DNA of 64,000 nt from Flammeovirga kamogawensis (GCF_018736065.1 NZ_CP076128.1:1116001-1180000); one strand, 5' to 3'; shown: positions 51,464 to 61,377, counted from the stretch's first letter. A program made the numbers and translations. Notes: generated by a model from the letters alone, not told the origin.

Positions 51464-53326
51464 TTAGTTATCTAATGATTGGATAACTTTTAATTGATCT
51501 TTTAGTTTTACAACTTCAACCTTAGCATCATCAATTTTTACATTATATTCTTCTAACAACTTATTTGCTGTTTTAGAATTAGCAAAAAATGCTAAGTTAT
51601 TTTGCCATAAAGCAATATCATCTTCTAAGTTTTTCACCTTAGTTCTGATATTTTGCTCTTGGTTACGGAATCTATTACCTCCACCAGGAATATGGTTAAA
51701 TACAGCTGCTAATGCTTGTAATTTACCTTTTTCATCAAGCTCAGTTGCTGTTTCTACAAATGCTTCAACAGCAGCAACAAACTTATCTACAATAGCATCT
51801 TTTTCTTTTCTTGGAACAAAACCAATTTCAAAGAATGCAGCAGATTTTTCTTCAATGATAGCTTGGTCAAATGCCGTATTATCAGCAGTTAATTTTGTTA
51901 TCTCAAGGCAAATCTCTTCTTTCTTTTTCAAGTTTTCTAAGAACTCCTTGTTATCTTCATTGCGTTTGTTACGCTTTCTATCAAAGAATGCATCACAAGC
52001 AGCTTTAAATTCAGCATATACTGAATCTCTAAACTTTTCAGGAACTGGTCCAATACTTTTCCATTGTTTCTGTAAAGAAATCAATGCATCAGAAGATCCA
52101 TTCCAATCTGTACTTTCTTTGTGCTCCTCAGCCTTTTTTACTAACTCATTTTTCTTCTCTAAGTTTACAGCTCTTTCAGCTTCTAAAACTTCAAAGAATT
52201 TATTTTTGTTAGCAAAGAATTGCTTAAAGTTTGCCCAGAACTGCTTATTAATTCCATTGGCTACTTCTCTTGGAACAGGACCAATTGCTTCCCATTCTTT
52301 CTGAACTGCCAATAAACTTTTAGTTTCTTCATTCCACTCTTTAATACGGTCAGTATTGAAAGAAGAGAAAGGTTCAACTTTTAAGCACAATGCTTGTTTT
52401 AACTTCATGTTAGCATCTAACACAAGCTTAAACTCTTCAGCATGCTTTCTTTTTATATCGTATATCTTATCAGAAATTTCTTTAAAGCTATTCCAAATAT
52501 TGTCTTTTTCCTCTTTTGGAACAGGACCAATACTTCTGAATTCTTCATGAAGTGCATTAAGGTGCTGAACAGCCTCATTAATGTTCTCCATTTCTATAAG
52601 TTTTTCGGCTCTTTCTATTAAAGAACGTTTCGCTTTTAGATTATGCTGTCTATCTAATTCTTTTAATTCGAATTCGATACTCATTTGATCATAAAAACGA
52701 TCAAGTAACGCACCATAAGTTTTATAAATCTCTTCAGCGAATTGTTGTGGTACAGCTCCTGTAGCTTTCCATTCTTTTTGAAGCTCTTTTACTTTGGTCA
52801 TTACCCCCATGTCATCAGTGTTTTCAATTAACTCTTTGACTTGAGCGATAATAGAACGTTTCTTTTTTAAATTATCATCACGCATTTTTTGCATTTGCTC
52901 AAAATGTTGACGACGATCTGTTCTAATTGTACGGAATGCTTCGTAGAAATCTTTTACTTCTGAATCCGTATATTCAAAACCTTCTACATCTCCATTATCA
53001 GCTTTAAATTGCTCTTTAGCAGCTGATTCTTCTGCAATTCTTATTGGATCAAAAGATTCTTTGATCTTCTTAGAAATACGTTCTGCTTTAACAACGTCAG
53101 TATTACCTACTAATTTCTGAATCTCTTTTAATAATTCAGATTTAGATAGACCAGAATAATCTTGGTCTTCTTGTAATTCTTCTTCGATTGTTGCTTTTGC
53201 GTCATCATCACCAAAATCTGCTACATCATCCATGTCAGCTACATCATCAAGTTGTGATGCTGTATTTTCTGTTACATTTGATTCTTGTAACTCATTAGTT
53301 GGATTTTCGTCTTGTGGAGTACCCAT
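51464..53326 (-). CDS. DUF349 repeat protein
   Basis: A 620-aa, highly charged, helical protein. The first ~65 residues are very acidic (VADMDDVADFGDDDAKATIE). About five DUF349 repeats follow, each with the signature LQxxWKxIGPVP, as in LQKEWKATGAVPQQF, LHEEFRSIGPVPKEE, VQKEWEAIGPVPREV and LQKQWKSIGPVPEKF. A coiled coil ends the chain. Cytoplasmic. DUF349 proteins are widespread in Bacteroidota with no firmly established function; some have been linked to nucleic-acid or ribosome-related roles. Confidence 0.9.
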   Translation of the reverse strand: MGTPQDENPTNELQESNVTENTASQLDDVADMDDVADFGDDDAKATIEEELQEDQDYSGLSKSELLKEIQKLVGNTDVVKAERISKKIKESFDPIRIAEESAAKEQFKADNGDVEGFEYTDSEVKDFYEAFRTIRTDRRQHFEQMQKMRDDNLKKKRSIIAQVKELIENTDDMGVMTKVKELQKEWKATGAVPQQFAEEIYKTYGALLDRFYDQMSIEFELKELDRQHNLKAKRSLIERAEKLIEMENINEAVQHLNALHEEFRSIGPVPKEEKDNIWNSFKEISDKIYDIKRKHAEEFKLVLDANMKLKQALCLKVEPFSSFNTDRIKEWNEETKSLLAVQKEWEAIGPVPREVANGINKQFWANFKQFFANKNKFFEVLEAERAVNLEKKNELVKKAEEHKESTDWNGSSDALISLQKQWKSIGPVPEKFRDSVYAEFKAACDAFFDRKRNKRNEDNKEFLENLKKKEEICLEITKLTADNTAFDQAIIEEKSAAFFEIGFVPRKEKDAIVDKFVAAVEAFVETATELDEKGKLQALAAVFNHIPGGGNRFRNQEQNIRTKVKNLEDDIALWQNNLAFFANSKTANKLLEEYNVKIDDAKVEVVKLKDQLKVIQSLDN

Positions 53327-53592
53327 CTTAAAAAACGGTTAAAAGTGCGTCAATAATTACAACTGACCATCTCGCTAAAAAATGAGATGGACCATAAGCA
53401 TTAATTTACTTCTCTGCTTAAGAGAAATTTTCAGTGACAAAAATAGATTAAAATTTACATCTCTAATAACTATTCTGCATATTTGGGAGGTTTTTTGAGT
53501 TTAATTTTTTAATCTTAATAGCTCTTCCCCTATTTTCTTGAATAATTGATATAAAACTATCAATTTTGGGATAGCGAAGTACAAACAACTTT

Positions 53593-54813
53593 ATGGAAAA
53601 AAGACAAATTCAATATCAGTTTGAAGAAAATCATTTAAAAAACTCTTCTGAGAATTTTTATGATCCTTCTAAATTAAAAACAGAAGAGATGGTCCTCAAC
53701 CTTGGGCCCCATCACCCTTCTACACACGGTGTACTTCGATTAGAAGTGTTAACTGATGGAGAATATGTTGTAGATCTCACTCCTCATCTAGGTTATCTTC
53801 ACCGTTGCTTTGAAAAACATGCAGAAAATCTAAATTTCCAGCAAATTATTCCTTACGTAGATCGTATGGATTATATGGCTGCAATAAATTCTGAACATGC
53901 TTTTGCTATGGGTGTTGAGAAGATGATGGGAATATCTGAGAAAATACCTAAACGTGTTGAATATATTCGTGTTTTGGTTGCTGAACTAAATAGATTAGCT
54001 TCTCATTTTGTTGCTATTGGTACATATGGCCTAGATATAGGTGCTACTACTCCATTTTTATGGATGATGCGTGACCGTGAACATATTTTAAGACTTTTAG
54101 AATGGATTTCTGGAGCTAGAATGCTCTATAATTATATTTGGGTTGGTGGCCTATATTACGATCTTCCCGTAGGTTTTGAAGAAAGATGTGCTGAGTTTAT
54201 CACTTACTTTGAGCCTAAATTAAAAGAGCTTAAAGAATTAGTAATGGACAATAAGATCTTTATTGAAAGAACTGCAAATGTGGGTGTTCTTCCTTTAGAT
54301 CTTGCTATTGATTATGGTACTTCTGGTCCTGTATTAAGAGGATCTGGTTTAGCTCATGATCTAAGAAGAGTCGATGGCTATTCTGTCTATCCAGAACTTG
54401 ATTTTAATATCCCTATTGGTGAAGGTAAAATGGGTACAGTTGGCGATTGTTGGGATAGAACCAATGTACGTGTGGAAGAATGTTGGGAATCTCTTAAGAT
54501 TATGAAACAATGTTTAGCTCAATTAACTACAGATCATAAAAGGGATAGAACATTTGATCCACAAGCATTAGTTCCTAAAAAAATTAGGCCTAAGGCTATG
54601 GATTTTTATAGTAGAGCAGAAAACCCTAAAGGAGAACTTGGCTTTTTCTTTAGAACAAATGGAAAATCTGATATTCCGGAACGTGTAAAAGCGAGGGCTT
54701 GTTCTTTCTGTAACTTATCTGTTTTAGAAGAAATTTCAAAAGGTGTTCTTTTATCTGATTTAATTGCTATTATAGGATCTATTGATGTTGTAATGGGAGA
54801 AGTTGACCGTTAG
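53593..54813 (+). CDS. nuoD: NADH-quinone oxidoreductase subunit D, away from other nuo genes
   Basis: A 406-aa 49-kDa-type subunit of complex I that helps form the quinone site. LNLGPHHPSTHGVLRLEV and YLHRCFEKHAENLNF at the N-terminus, YVDRMDYMAAINSEHAFAMG, and the C-terminal EGPKGELG-like ENPKGELGFFFRTNG are conserved; the family-invariant catalytic His pair of HHPSTHG is present. It is a stand-alone NuoD, not fused to NuoC. No other complex I gene is in the window, and a glycosyltransferase gene follows closely, an odd context. Confidence 0.93.
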   Translation: MEKRQIQYQFEENHLKNSSENFYDPSKLKTEEMVLNLGPHHPSTHGVLRLEVLTDGEYVVDLTPHLGYLHRCFEKHAENLNFQQIIPYVDRMDYMAAINSEHAFAMGVEKMMGISEKIPKRVEYIRVLVAELNRLASHFVAIGTYGLDIGATTPFLWMMRDREHILRLLEWISGARMLYNYIWVGGLYYDLPVGFEERCAEFITYFEPKLKELKELVMDNKIFIERTANVGVLPLDLAIDYGTSGPVLRGSGLAHDLRRVDGYSVYPELDFNIPIGEGKMGTVGDCWDRTNVRVEECWESLKIMKQCLAQLTTDHKRDRTFDPQALVPKKIRPKAMDFYSRAENPKGELGFFFRTNGKSDIPERVKARACSFCNLSVLEEISKGVLLSDLIAIIGSIDVVMGEVDR

Positions 54814-54833
54814 GTTTTGTGAGTGAAGAATTA

Positions 54834-56096
54834 ATGATTTTAAAATCAAATAATAGAAATAAAATAGTCGATACTTTAGAAAACGGTTCAAAACGTAAAA
54901 TTTGTATCATCACACATTGTTATCCCCCTGATTTTGGAGCGGCTCCTCATCAATATGAGCATATGGCTTTAAAATTTAAGGAAAAGGGACATGATGTGCA
55001 TATTTTCACATCTCACCCTTACTATCCTACAGGTAAATTAACAACTGCTGATTGGTTTAAATTTAAACGTGATACAGTTATCAACTCTATTCCTGTTAAA
55101 AGGCATTGGTTAATACCTTCACAAAAAAACAATCCTATTTTAAGGTTGATCAGCATGTTTACAATGTTTATTTCAATGTTTACATCGTTATCCTTTTTAA
55201 AAGAAAATAAGTTTGATACGGTTATTGTCCAAACACCTCCTATTAGCTTACCTTTACTTGGTGTAATTGCAAAAAAGAGATTTGGTTTAAAGTTAATTCT
55301 CAATGTTTCTGATTTATGGCCTGAAGCAATGGTCAATTTAAATAGTATAAAACGTAATTCTTTTGCCTATAAGCTCTTACATAAATTAGAAAAATATTAC
55401 TATAAAAATGCTGATATGATCTTAACTCAATCAGATGAATCAAAAAAATATATTAAAGCTATTGGGTTTAAAACTTCTATGGTTTACAGAATTGGCACTG
55501 ACACAAATCGTTTTAGCCCTTCAGATAAAAAGAATCTACAACAAATTACTTCTTTTAACCTAGTTTATATGGGAGTTTTAGGTGTGGCACATGGCATCTT
55601 AGATTTAATCAAAAAAGTAGATTTTAAATCAATAAATACCAATCTTCATATCTATGGAAATGGAGTAGAGTTCTATCAGATAAAAAAGCACATCTCTTTA
55701 AACCAATTAAGTAATGTAATTTTACACTCTACAGTGCCTTATAATAAGGTACACAGTATTTTAACTCAATACGATGCTGCTATAATCTCTCAAAAAAATT
55801 ATGTAAAAGGAACGCTCCCTGCAAAGTTATATGAAAGTATGAGTATAGGTATTCCTATTTTATTTCATGGTGATGGTGAAGGAGCAAAAATTGTTAAACA
55901 ACATTACTGCGGTTTAACTTCCTTACCAAATGAATATACATTACTTGAAAACAACATCATTCAGCTAAGTAAAAATAATATTGAGAGAGACAAAATGGGT
56001 AAAAATGGAAGAACTGCTTGCCTTAATTTTTATGATAGAGACAAACAGTTCCAAAAATTAGAAGCTGAACTTCTAAAATTATATTCAATACATTAA
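54834..56096 (+). CDS. GT4-type glycosyltransferase
   Basis: A ~420-aa GT-B glycosyltransferase resembling WbuB-like enzymes of polysaccharide synthesis. The N-terminal domain has ITHCYPPDFGAAPHQYEH and NVSDLWPEAM; the C-terminal donor domain has LVYMGVLGVAHGILDLI and LPAKLYESMSIGIPILF with the ExxxxG motif. ATG 54834 is my choice; an upstream GTG at 54819 is also possible. It begins within about 20 nt of the nuoD stop, so it is probably co-transcribed with it. Its stop overlaps by 4 nt the stop of the convergent ktrA gene. Confidence 0.88.
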   Translation: MILKSNNRNKIVDTLENGSKRKICIITHCYPPDFGAAPHQYEHMALKFKEKGHDVHIFTSHPYYPTGKLTTADWFKFKRDTVINSIPVKRHWLIPSQKNNPILRLISMFTMFISMFTSLSFLKENKFDTVIVQTPPISLPLLGVIAKKRFGLKLILNVSDLWPEAMVNLNSIKRNSFAYKLLHKLEKYYYKNADMILTQSDESKKYIKAIGFKTSMVYRIGTDTNRFSPSDKKNLQQITSFNLVYMGVLGVAHGILDLIKKVDFKSINTNLHIYGNGVEFYQIKKHISLNQLSNVILHSTVPYNKVHSILTQYDAAIISQKNYVKGTLPAKLYESMSIGIPILFHGDGEGAKIVKQHYCGLTSLPNEYTLLENNIIQLSKNNIERDKMGKNGRTACLNFYDRDKQFQKLEAELLKLYSIH

Positions 56097-56845
56097 TCTT
56101 TAACAACTAAATCGGTTACACCTTTTAGTCTATCTTTACCACCAGCTACTACTAAAGTGTGATTTTCACATAGGGTGACATCTCTAAAGTCTTGAATGTA
56201 TACTTTCTCATCTGCCAATTCCTCTCCTCTATCATCAAATTTTCCTGTTGGAATTAATTCTTTAAGGCAAATTACTGATACATGGAATTTATCTCTGAAA
56301 CGTAATTTACGTACACTTTCTCCTAAAAATTCTTTCGGGATTCTCATTTCACAAATAAATACACCAGGAGCAACTTCGTCCATTGCCTTAACAGATGATT
56401 TATTCATCAATTCTAAAGCAAAACGTTTCCCTTCTTGTTTCTCCGGAAAAATCACTCTAGATATATCCATTTTATTCAACACCTTTGCATGCATATCTCG
56501 AGTGGCTCTAGCGTAAATTTCTTCAACCCCAAGTTCTTTAAGTGCTTCAATGGTTAATAGTTTTGTCTCAAAGTTTTTACCGTGAGATAGTATTATTATA
56601 TCTGTACTTTTGATATGCTTTTTGAGAGCTAATGGATTTGTAGTATCTGTTTCATAAAGATATTCAAACCCCATTTCACGCAAACGCTTCAATGTAATTA
56701 AGCCATCTCTCGTGTCTTTTGAGTTATCATAATCATTATGAAGAATTATCAATAAATCTTCATTGTTGTTTCGTAAAGATTTGGCTACTTCGATACCGAA
56801 AGCGCCCATTCCTATTAAAACAAACCTTTTATTAATCTTTTTCAT
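56093..56845 (-). CDS. ktrA: Ktr/Trk potassium uptake regulatory subunit (RCK protein)
   Basis: A 250-aa cytoplasmic gating ring protein. The RCK_N Rossmann domain starts FVLIGMGAFGIEVAKSL, a variant of the GxGxxG nucleotide motif, and the RCK_C domain covers about 155-250 (GVFICEMRIPKEFLGESVRK). Nucleotide binding (ATP/ADP or NAD) controls the KtrB pore. It follows ktrB with no intervening base (TAG then ATG), so the two are translationally coupled. Confidence 0.92.
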   Translation of the reverse strand: MKKINKRFVLIGMGAFGIEVAKSLRNNNEDLLIILHNDYDNSKDTRDGLITLKRLREMGFEYLYETDTTNPLALKKHIKSTDIIILSHGKNFETKLLTIEALKELGVEEIYARATRDMHAKVLNKMDISRVIFPEKQEGKRFALELMNKSSVKAMDEVAPGVFICEMRIPKEFLGESVRKLRFRDKFHVSVICLKELIPTGKFDDRGEELADEKVYIQDFRDVTLCENHTLVVAGGKDRLKGVTDLVVKD

Positions 56846-58651
56846 CTAACCTACTAATATTTGTGCTTCTGGATAGCGGTATTTAAAGTTATCGTTATTT
56901 TCACCTAACAATGAAACTAAAGTAAACAAACCGATTTTACCACTAAACATTACAAATGAAATTAAAAACTTACCTAAAACAGATAATTCTCCTGTAATTC
57001 CTCTTGATAATCCTGCAGTACCTAATGCAGAAAAATATTCAAAAAGTATATCTTCAGGCGGAACTCCTGCTTCTGAGATAGTAAGAATAAAAAGAGAAAT
57101 GAAGGATAGCATTATAGACATCATAAATACAATTATGGCTCTACGAATACTAGCCTCTTTAATTGTATTCCATCCAACATGCACATGATCATTTCCTCGT
57201 ATTTGAGCGAAAAAATATTTCAATAAAACATATACAGTTGTCACTTTTACCCCACCTGCAGTTGAGTTTGGCGCTCCACCTATGTACATTAAAAGAATCA
57301 TCATCATGATTGTTGCCACTGATAAATCTCCAATTTCAACCACAGAGAAACCAGCTGTACGACATGTTATGCTCGTAAAAAGTGTTTGCAATAACCCATC
57401 TGAAAATGATTTTTCATTCCAAAAAGAGATATCAGTAAGATACACTCCTATAGTTCCAACAACTATTAATACTGCAGTACCTTGTAATGATAGCCTAGAT
57501 TGTAAAGACAAATGGCGCTGATATTTCTGTTTTCTTCTTAAAACTTCATGATATGTTCTAAAGCCGAGACCACCTATCACAATAAGCAACATGATGATTG
57601 TTCCAGAAAACCAATCTACGGATAACCTTTCATCTTGTAAGCCATCATGGAAATTAGAAAAACCCGCATTACAAAATGCTGAAATAGAATGAAAAATAGA
57701 TTTAAAAACAAGGTCACTAAAAAGTAAGTCTAGATCACTCCACGCAAAAAATAAACAGACAGCACCTATCAATTCTACTATTAAAGTGATATAAACAATA
57801 CGCTTTAATATTAATGCAGATGAACTTATACTTTCTGACTCCATCATGTCTTGAATTACAAATTCTTCTTTAGTTTTTACCCCTTTCTGAATAGTAAGTG
57901 CTATAAAAGTAGTTAATGACACTACTCCTAAGCCTCCAATTTGAAAAAGAAACATAAGAATTAGTTGCCCTTTAAATGTCAATACCTCTGCAATATTAAA
58001 TGGAGCTAATCCAGTTACACAAACGGCAGACATTGCTGTAAACCATGCATCTACCCATGTAATTGGCTGATTAGTACACTCTGGTAATTTTAGAAGAATA
58101 GTACCTAACACAACAATTATTAGTAACGACCCAATAATCATTGTTGTACTATTTGCAGTAAAAAACAACCAATATGACCTATTGTTTGCCAACGAGACCA
58201 AACTCGCAATAATCATTATCACCTGAACAATAATTATATAAGCATCCCAGCCTAGGTTGTGATATACTGGATGATCATAATTATGAAGTATAAATAATCT
58301 ATAATATAGTATTCCTAAAATCATGGATAGAAAAACAATATCCATAAAATGCTCCTTTGAGAAGACTTTATCTTTCACTAATAATAACTTCAGTATAATT
58401 AGGAATGCATAAAACGTCACAATCCACCTGTCGTATTTAATCCAACTAATAATTTCTAATTCTGTTAAATTAAATCCTTGCGTATACACTAAAGAGATAA
58501 ATGCTAATGCACCGATAATTAATTCGAAGAAAGGGAGGTTTTTATCTAACTTTTTTTTGAGTTTTCTGATCCACTCTTCTCTTTCAGATATTATTGATTT
58601 ATGGGTACGTAAAATAAATTTTAAAAATTTATATTTCGTATGGTCTGACAT
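56846..58651 (-). CDS. ktrB: Ktr/Trk-type potassium transporter membrane subunit
   Basis: A 601-aa membrane protein of the TrkH/KtrB superfamily. It has the expected four pore-loop filter sequences, each with a conserved Gly: TAMSAVCVTGLAPFNIA, SISAFCNAGFSNF, TSITCRTAGFSVVEI and SALGTAGLSRGITG. Unusually for KtrB, about 170 extra N-terminal residues with several helices precede the core. Na+-dependent K+ uptake is typical for the family. It is the first gene of the ktrBA pair. Confidence 0.92.
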   Translation of the reverse strand: MSDHTKYKFLKFILRTHKSIISEREEWIRKLKKKLDKNLPFFELIIGALAFISLVYTQGFNLTELEIISWIKYDRWIVTFYAFLIILKLLLVKDKVFSKEHFMDIVFLSMILGILYYRLFILHNYDHPVYHNLGWDAYIIIVQVIMIIASLVSLANNRSYWLFFTANSTTMIIGSLLIIVVLGTILLKLPECTNQPITWVDAWFTAMSAVCVTGLAPFNIAEVLTFKGQLILMFLFQIGGLGVVSLTTFIALTIQKGVKTKEEFVIQDMMESESISSSALILKRIVYITLIVELIGAVCLFFAWSDLDLLFSDLVFKSIFHSISAFCNAGFSNFHDGLQDERLSVDWFSGTIIMLLIVIGGLGFRTYHEVLRRKQKYQRHLSLQSRLSLQGTAVLIVVGTIGVYLTDISFWNEKSFSDGLLQTLFTSITCRTAGFSVVEIGDLSVATIMMMILLMYIGGAPNSTAGGVKVTTVYVLLKYFFAQIRGNDHVHVGWNTIKEASIRRAIIVFMMSIMLSFISLFILTISEAGVPPEDILFEYFSALGTAGLSRGITGELSVLGKFLISFVMFSGKIGLFTLVSLLGENNDNFKYRYPEAQILVG

Positions 58652-58776
58652 TTTTTATTTTTCTAATTAAAGTTAATAAACTGTCGAAGTTATTAATATA
58701 GTTTTCTAAGATAAACAGAAAGTTCTGATTTCCGTAATGTTATTAGGTTAACATTTTAATTAAATTTCAATTTATT

Positions 58777-58992
58777 ATGAAACAGTTTTTAATTTCAATT
58801 GAAGATGATAAGAACGCAAATCTTGTGAAAGAACTTTTAAAAGATCTTTCTTTTGTTAAAAGTATCAATGAAATAAAATCCTCAGCAACTTCCAATTCAT
58901 CAGAAATTACTGAGGGCACTCTAAAGACTCAAATGATCGCTTTTAAAGCTGAGCATAAAAATCTTAATATTAACATTGAATTTAAAGATTAG
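58777..58992 (+). CDS. Small protein of unknown function
   Basis: A 71-aa protein, MKQFLISIEDDKNANLVKEL at the start, with a beta-helix-helix beginning, a Ser/Thr-rich middle and an acidic end. No signal peptide. It resembles, in style, the many short Bacteroidota proteins of antitoxin or ferredoxin-like shape, but I cannot assign a family, and no toxin gene is adjacent. Its stop overlaps that of hemH by 4 nt on the other strand. Confidence 0.7.
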   Translation: MKQFLISIEDDKNANLVKELLKDLSFVKSINEIKSSATSNSSEITEGTLKTQMIAFKAEHKNLNINIEFKD

Positions 58993-60035
58993 GCATCTAA
59001 TTCTGGAACATGTGCCTCATTGCCTTTTACTAGGTCTTCTAAACATTTAATCCACATTGGATGATCGTTTAGACTTTCTACTAATTGCCAATGTTCACCA
59101 CCGTTTTCTTCAAAAATCTCTTTATATTCTTCACCAACTTCAACTGTAGTTTCTAAACAATCTGACACAAAGGCTGGAGAAAATGCCAATACGCTTTTCT
59201 TTCCACTCTTGGCCAAATCAATAATAGTATCTTCAGTATAAGGTTGAATCCATGGGTCTTTCCCCAATCTTGATTGAAAACAAACACTATAATCCGTATC
59301 CTTTAAGCTTAATTCTTTTGCTATTAAATCTGCTGTTTCAAAACAAGCAGAACGATAGCAGAATGTATTTCTAGAGTAAGCCTTTTTTACACAACCGTTT
59401 TCACCTCTAAGTTTACAGCAAGAATCAATTCCTGCTTTTATAATTTGGCGTTCTGGCAGTCCATGAAAACTAAAGATTACATGATCAAACTTTTCTGCAC
59501 GCAAATATTTGTTTCCTATATCTGCAAAAGTCTTAATGTATAAAGGGTGTCTATGGTAATGTTGTACAAAACTTACGTCCGGTACAATTTGCCACCCTTT
59601 TACTAATTCCATTACTTTTTGAGTTACAGAACCAGTAGTTGCAGACGCGTATTGAGGAAATAAAGGTACTACAACAATTTCTGATACTGCATTGCGTTTT
59701 AACTCCATCAAGGCACTTTTAAGTGTTGGGTTTTGATACCTCATACCTAAAGCAACATGATACCCCTCTCCTAATTTATCTTGCAATAATCTTTGGCTTT
59801 CTAAACCATAATAGAGTAATGGTGAGCCATTTTCTGTCCAAACCTTTTTATATTCAGCCGCAGATTTAGGTCCTCTAAAAGGAGCAATAATTAAATTCAC
59901 CAAAGGCCATCTTTGATAGAAAGGAATATCAATCACCCTTTCATCCATCAAAAATTCTCTCAGGTATTTTCTAACATCTCCTGTATTAGGGCTATCAGGA
60001 GTTCCAAGATTAACGAGTAATACGCCTTTTTTCAT
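58989..60035 (-). CDS. hemH: Ferrochelatase
   Basis: Inserts Fe2+ into protoporphyrin IX in the last step of haem synthesis. The 348-aa chain begins MKKGVLLVNLGTPDSPNTG; I prefer this ATG over an in-frame TTG 27 nt upstream. The catalytic SFHGLPERQIIKAG, with the metal-binding His, and the C-terminal PAFVSDCLETTVEVGEEY, with the conserved Glu residues, are intact. Cysteines in CCKLRGENGC are seen in some Bacteroidota homologues. No other haem gene is adjacent. Confidence 0.94.
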   Translation of the reverse strand: MKKGVLLVNLGTPDSPNTGDVRKYLREFLMDERVIDIPFYQRWPLVNLIIAPFRGPKSAAEYKKVWTENGSPLLYYGLESQRLLQDKLGEGYHVALGMRYQNPTLKSALMELKRNAVSEIVVVPLFPQYASATTGSVTQKVMELVKGWQIVPDVSFVQHYHRHPLYIKTFADIGNKYLRAEKFDHVIFSFHGLPERQIIKAGIDSCCKLRGENGCVKKAYSRNTFCYRSACFETADLIAKELSLKDTDYSVCFQSRLGKDPWIQPYTEDTIIDLAKSGKKSVLAFSPAFVSDCLETTVEVGEEYKEIFEENGGEHWQLVESLNDHPMWIKCLEDLVKGNEAHVPELDA

Positions 60036-60174
60036 CTTTATATTTTTTCTTCTGTCCTTCAAACAGAAAGAATATTAATTTGTTCAAAACTTTATAAAAA
60101 ACTAAATCTTTACCACTTATGTTTTCATAATTGATAAAGATTTAATTATTCTATTCAGAAATTGTATTCATTTT

Positions 60175-61377
60175 TTAGGCCTCAACCTTATTAAATTCAA
60201 TCACAAAATCTGCTCCTTCACCTTCTACAGATTCACACCAAACTTTACCGTTCATGTCTTCTACCATTTTCTTAACAATAGATAAACCTAAACCTGTACT
60301 ATGTTCTCCTCCTGTAGGGCGAGCAGATAATTTTTGAAATCTTCCAAATAATTTCTTCTTATCGTTTTCATTTAAGCCAGGCCCATTATCTTTCACATGC
60401 ACCTGAAGAGTTTTCTCTCCTTCAACTAAGAACACTTTAACGTTAGTGTCATTATTTGAGAATTTGATTGCATTAGAGATCAAATTCTGTAAAATTTGTC
60501 CAAAATAAGTTTCGTCTACAGCTGCAAAAAGTTTTTCTTTTACATCTAAATCAAACGTAATATTTTTCTTCTTAGCAGTAAGCTCAAAACGTTCAACACT
60601 ATCTTTTACAGCTTTTGATATATCTCTTGGTACAATATTTAAATTCGACGCTTTAGAATCTAAAGCATTTAAATCTAAAATTTGAGTGATCAACTCTTCT
60701 TGCTTATTGATAGATTGTTGTATCATAGTGATATATTCTTTCTGCTCAGAAGAGAATGTATCCATATCAAATTTCATTAATTCAATTAAACCTCCTATTT
60801 GACTTAGAGGGCTTTTTAAATCGTGAGCAACAATACCAATCAAATGATTTTTTTCACCATCAAGTTCTATTAACTCTTCGTTCTGAACTTGTAGTGCCTT
60901 TGTTCTACTTTTTACTTTTTCTTCAAGATGCTCATTTGCTTCTTGTAAAGATGAAAATAGACGTCTGTTTTCTACTTTTAAATTAAACGCTTCAATGGCA
61001 TTATCAATAGTCACCATTAATTCGTCTCTATTCCAAGGTTTAGTAATATATCTATACACCTCACCTTTACTGATCGCGTTTATGATATCTTGTACATCAC
61101 TGTAACCAGTAAGTACAATTCTCATAATATCTGGATATAATTTTCTTACCTCCTCAAACAACTCTACACCTGTCATTTTAGGCATACGCTGATCGGAAAT
61201 AACAACACTAATATTATTATGTTCTTCCTTTAGGATTTCCAAAGCTTCGTCACCACTATTTGCGATCAACACTTTGTAGACTTTTCTAAAACCTGCTCTA
61301 AAAGACACCAAGTTTTGTTGTTCATCGTCTACGTATAGTACAGTGGGCTTATCTTTTTTAACTTGAACACTATCCAT
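60175..61377 (-). CDS. Response-regulator/histidine-kinase hybrid
   Basis: A 400-aa soluble signalling protein. An N-terminal receiver domain (about 12-130) has phospho-acceptor Asp62 in VVISDQRMPKMTG. A coiled coil (135-175) leads to a HisKA domain with His185 in GIVAHDLKSPLSQ and a HATPase domain (QNLISNAIKFSNND, DNGPGLNENDKKKLFGRF, TGLGLSIVKKM). It lacks a membrane segment or own sensor, so input must come by phosphotransfer to the receiver or by partner binding. ATG 61377 is preferred over the TTG before it. The receiver resembles RpfG-type ones (LTGYSD). Confidence 0.92.
   Translation of the reverse strand: MDSVQVKKDKPTVLYVDDEQQNLVSFRAGFRKVYKVLIANSGDEALEILKEEHNNISVVISDQRMPKMTGVELFEEVRKLYPDIMRIVLTGYSDVQDIINAISKGEVYRYITKPWNRDELMVTIDNAIEAFNLKVENRRLFSSLQEANEHLEEKVKSRTKALQVQNEELIELDGEKNHLIGIVAHDLKSPLSQIGGLIELMKFDMDTFSSEQKEYITMIQQSINKQEELITQILDLNALDSKASNLNIVPRDISKAVKDSVERFELTAKKKNITFDLDVKEKLFAAVDETYFGQILQNLISNAIKFSNNDTNVKVFLVEGEKTLQVHVKDNGPGLNENDKKKLFGRFQKLSARPTGGEHSTGLGLSIVKKMVEDMNGKVWCESVEGEGADFVIEFNKVEA

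Noticed and set aside
51855-52304. 149-codon frame antisense to the DUF349 gene
   Set aside because: Arises from the Lys/Glu-rich sense codons read backwards; no independent coding features.
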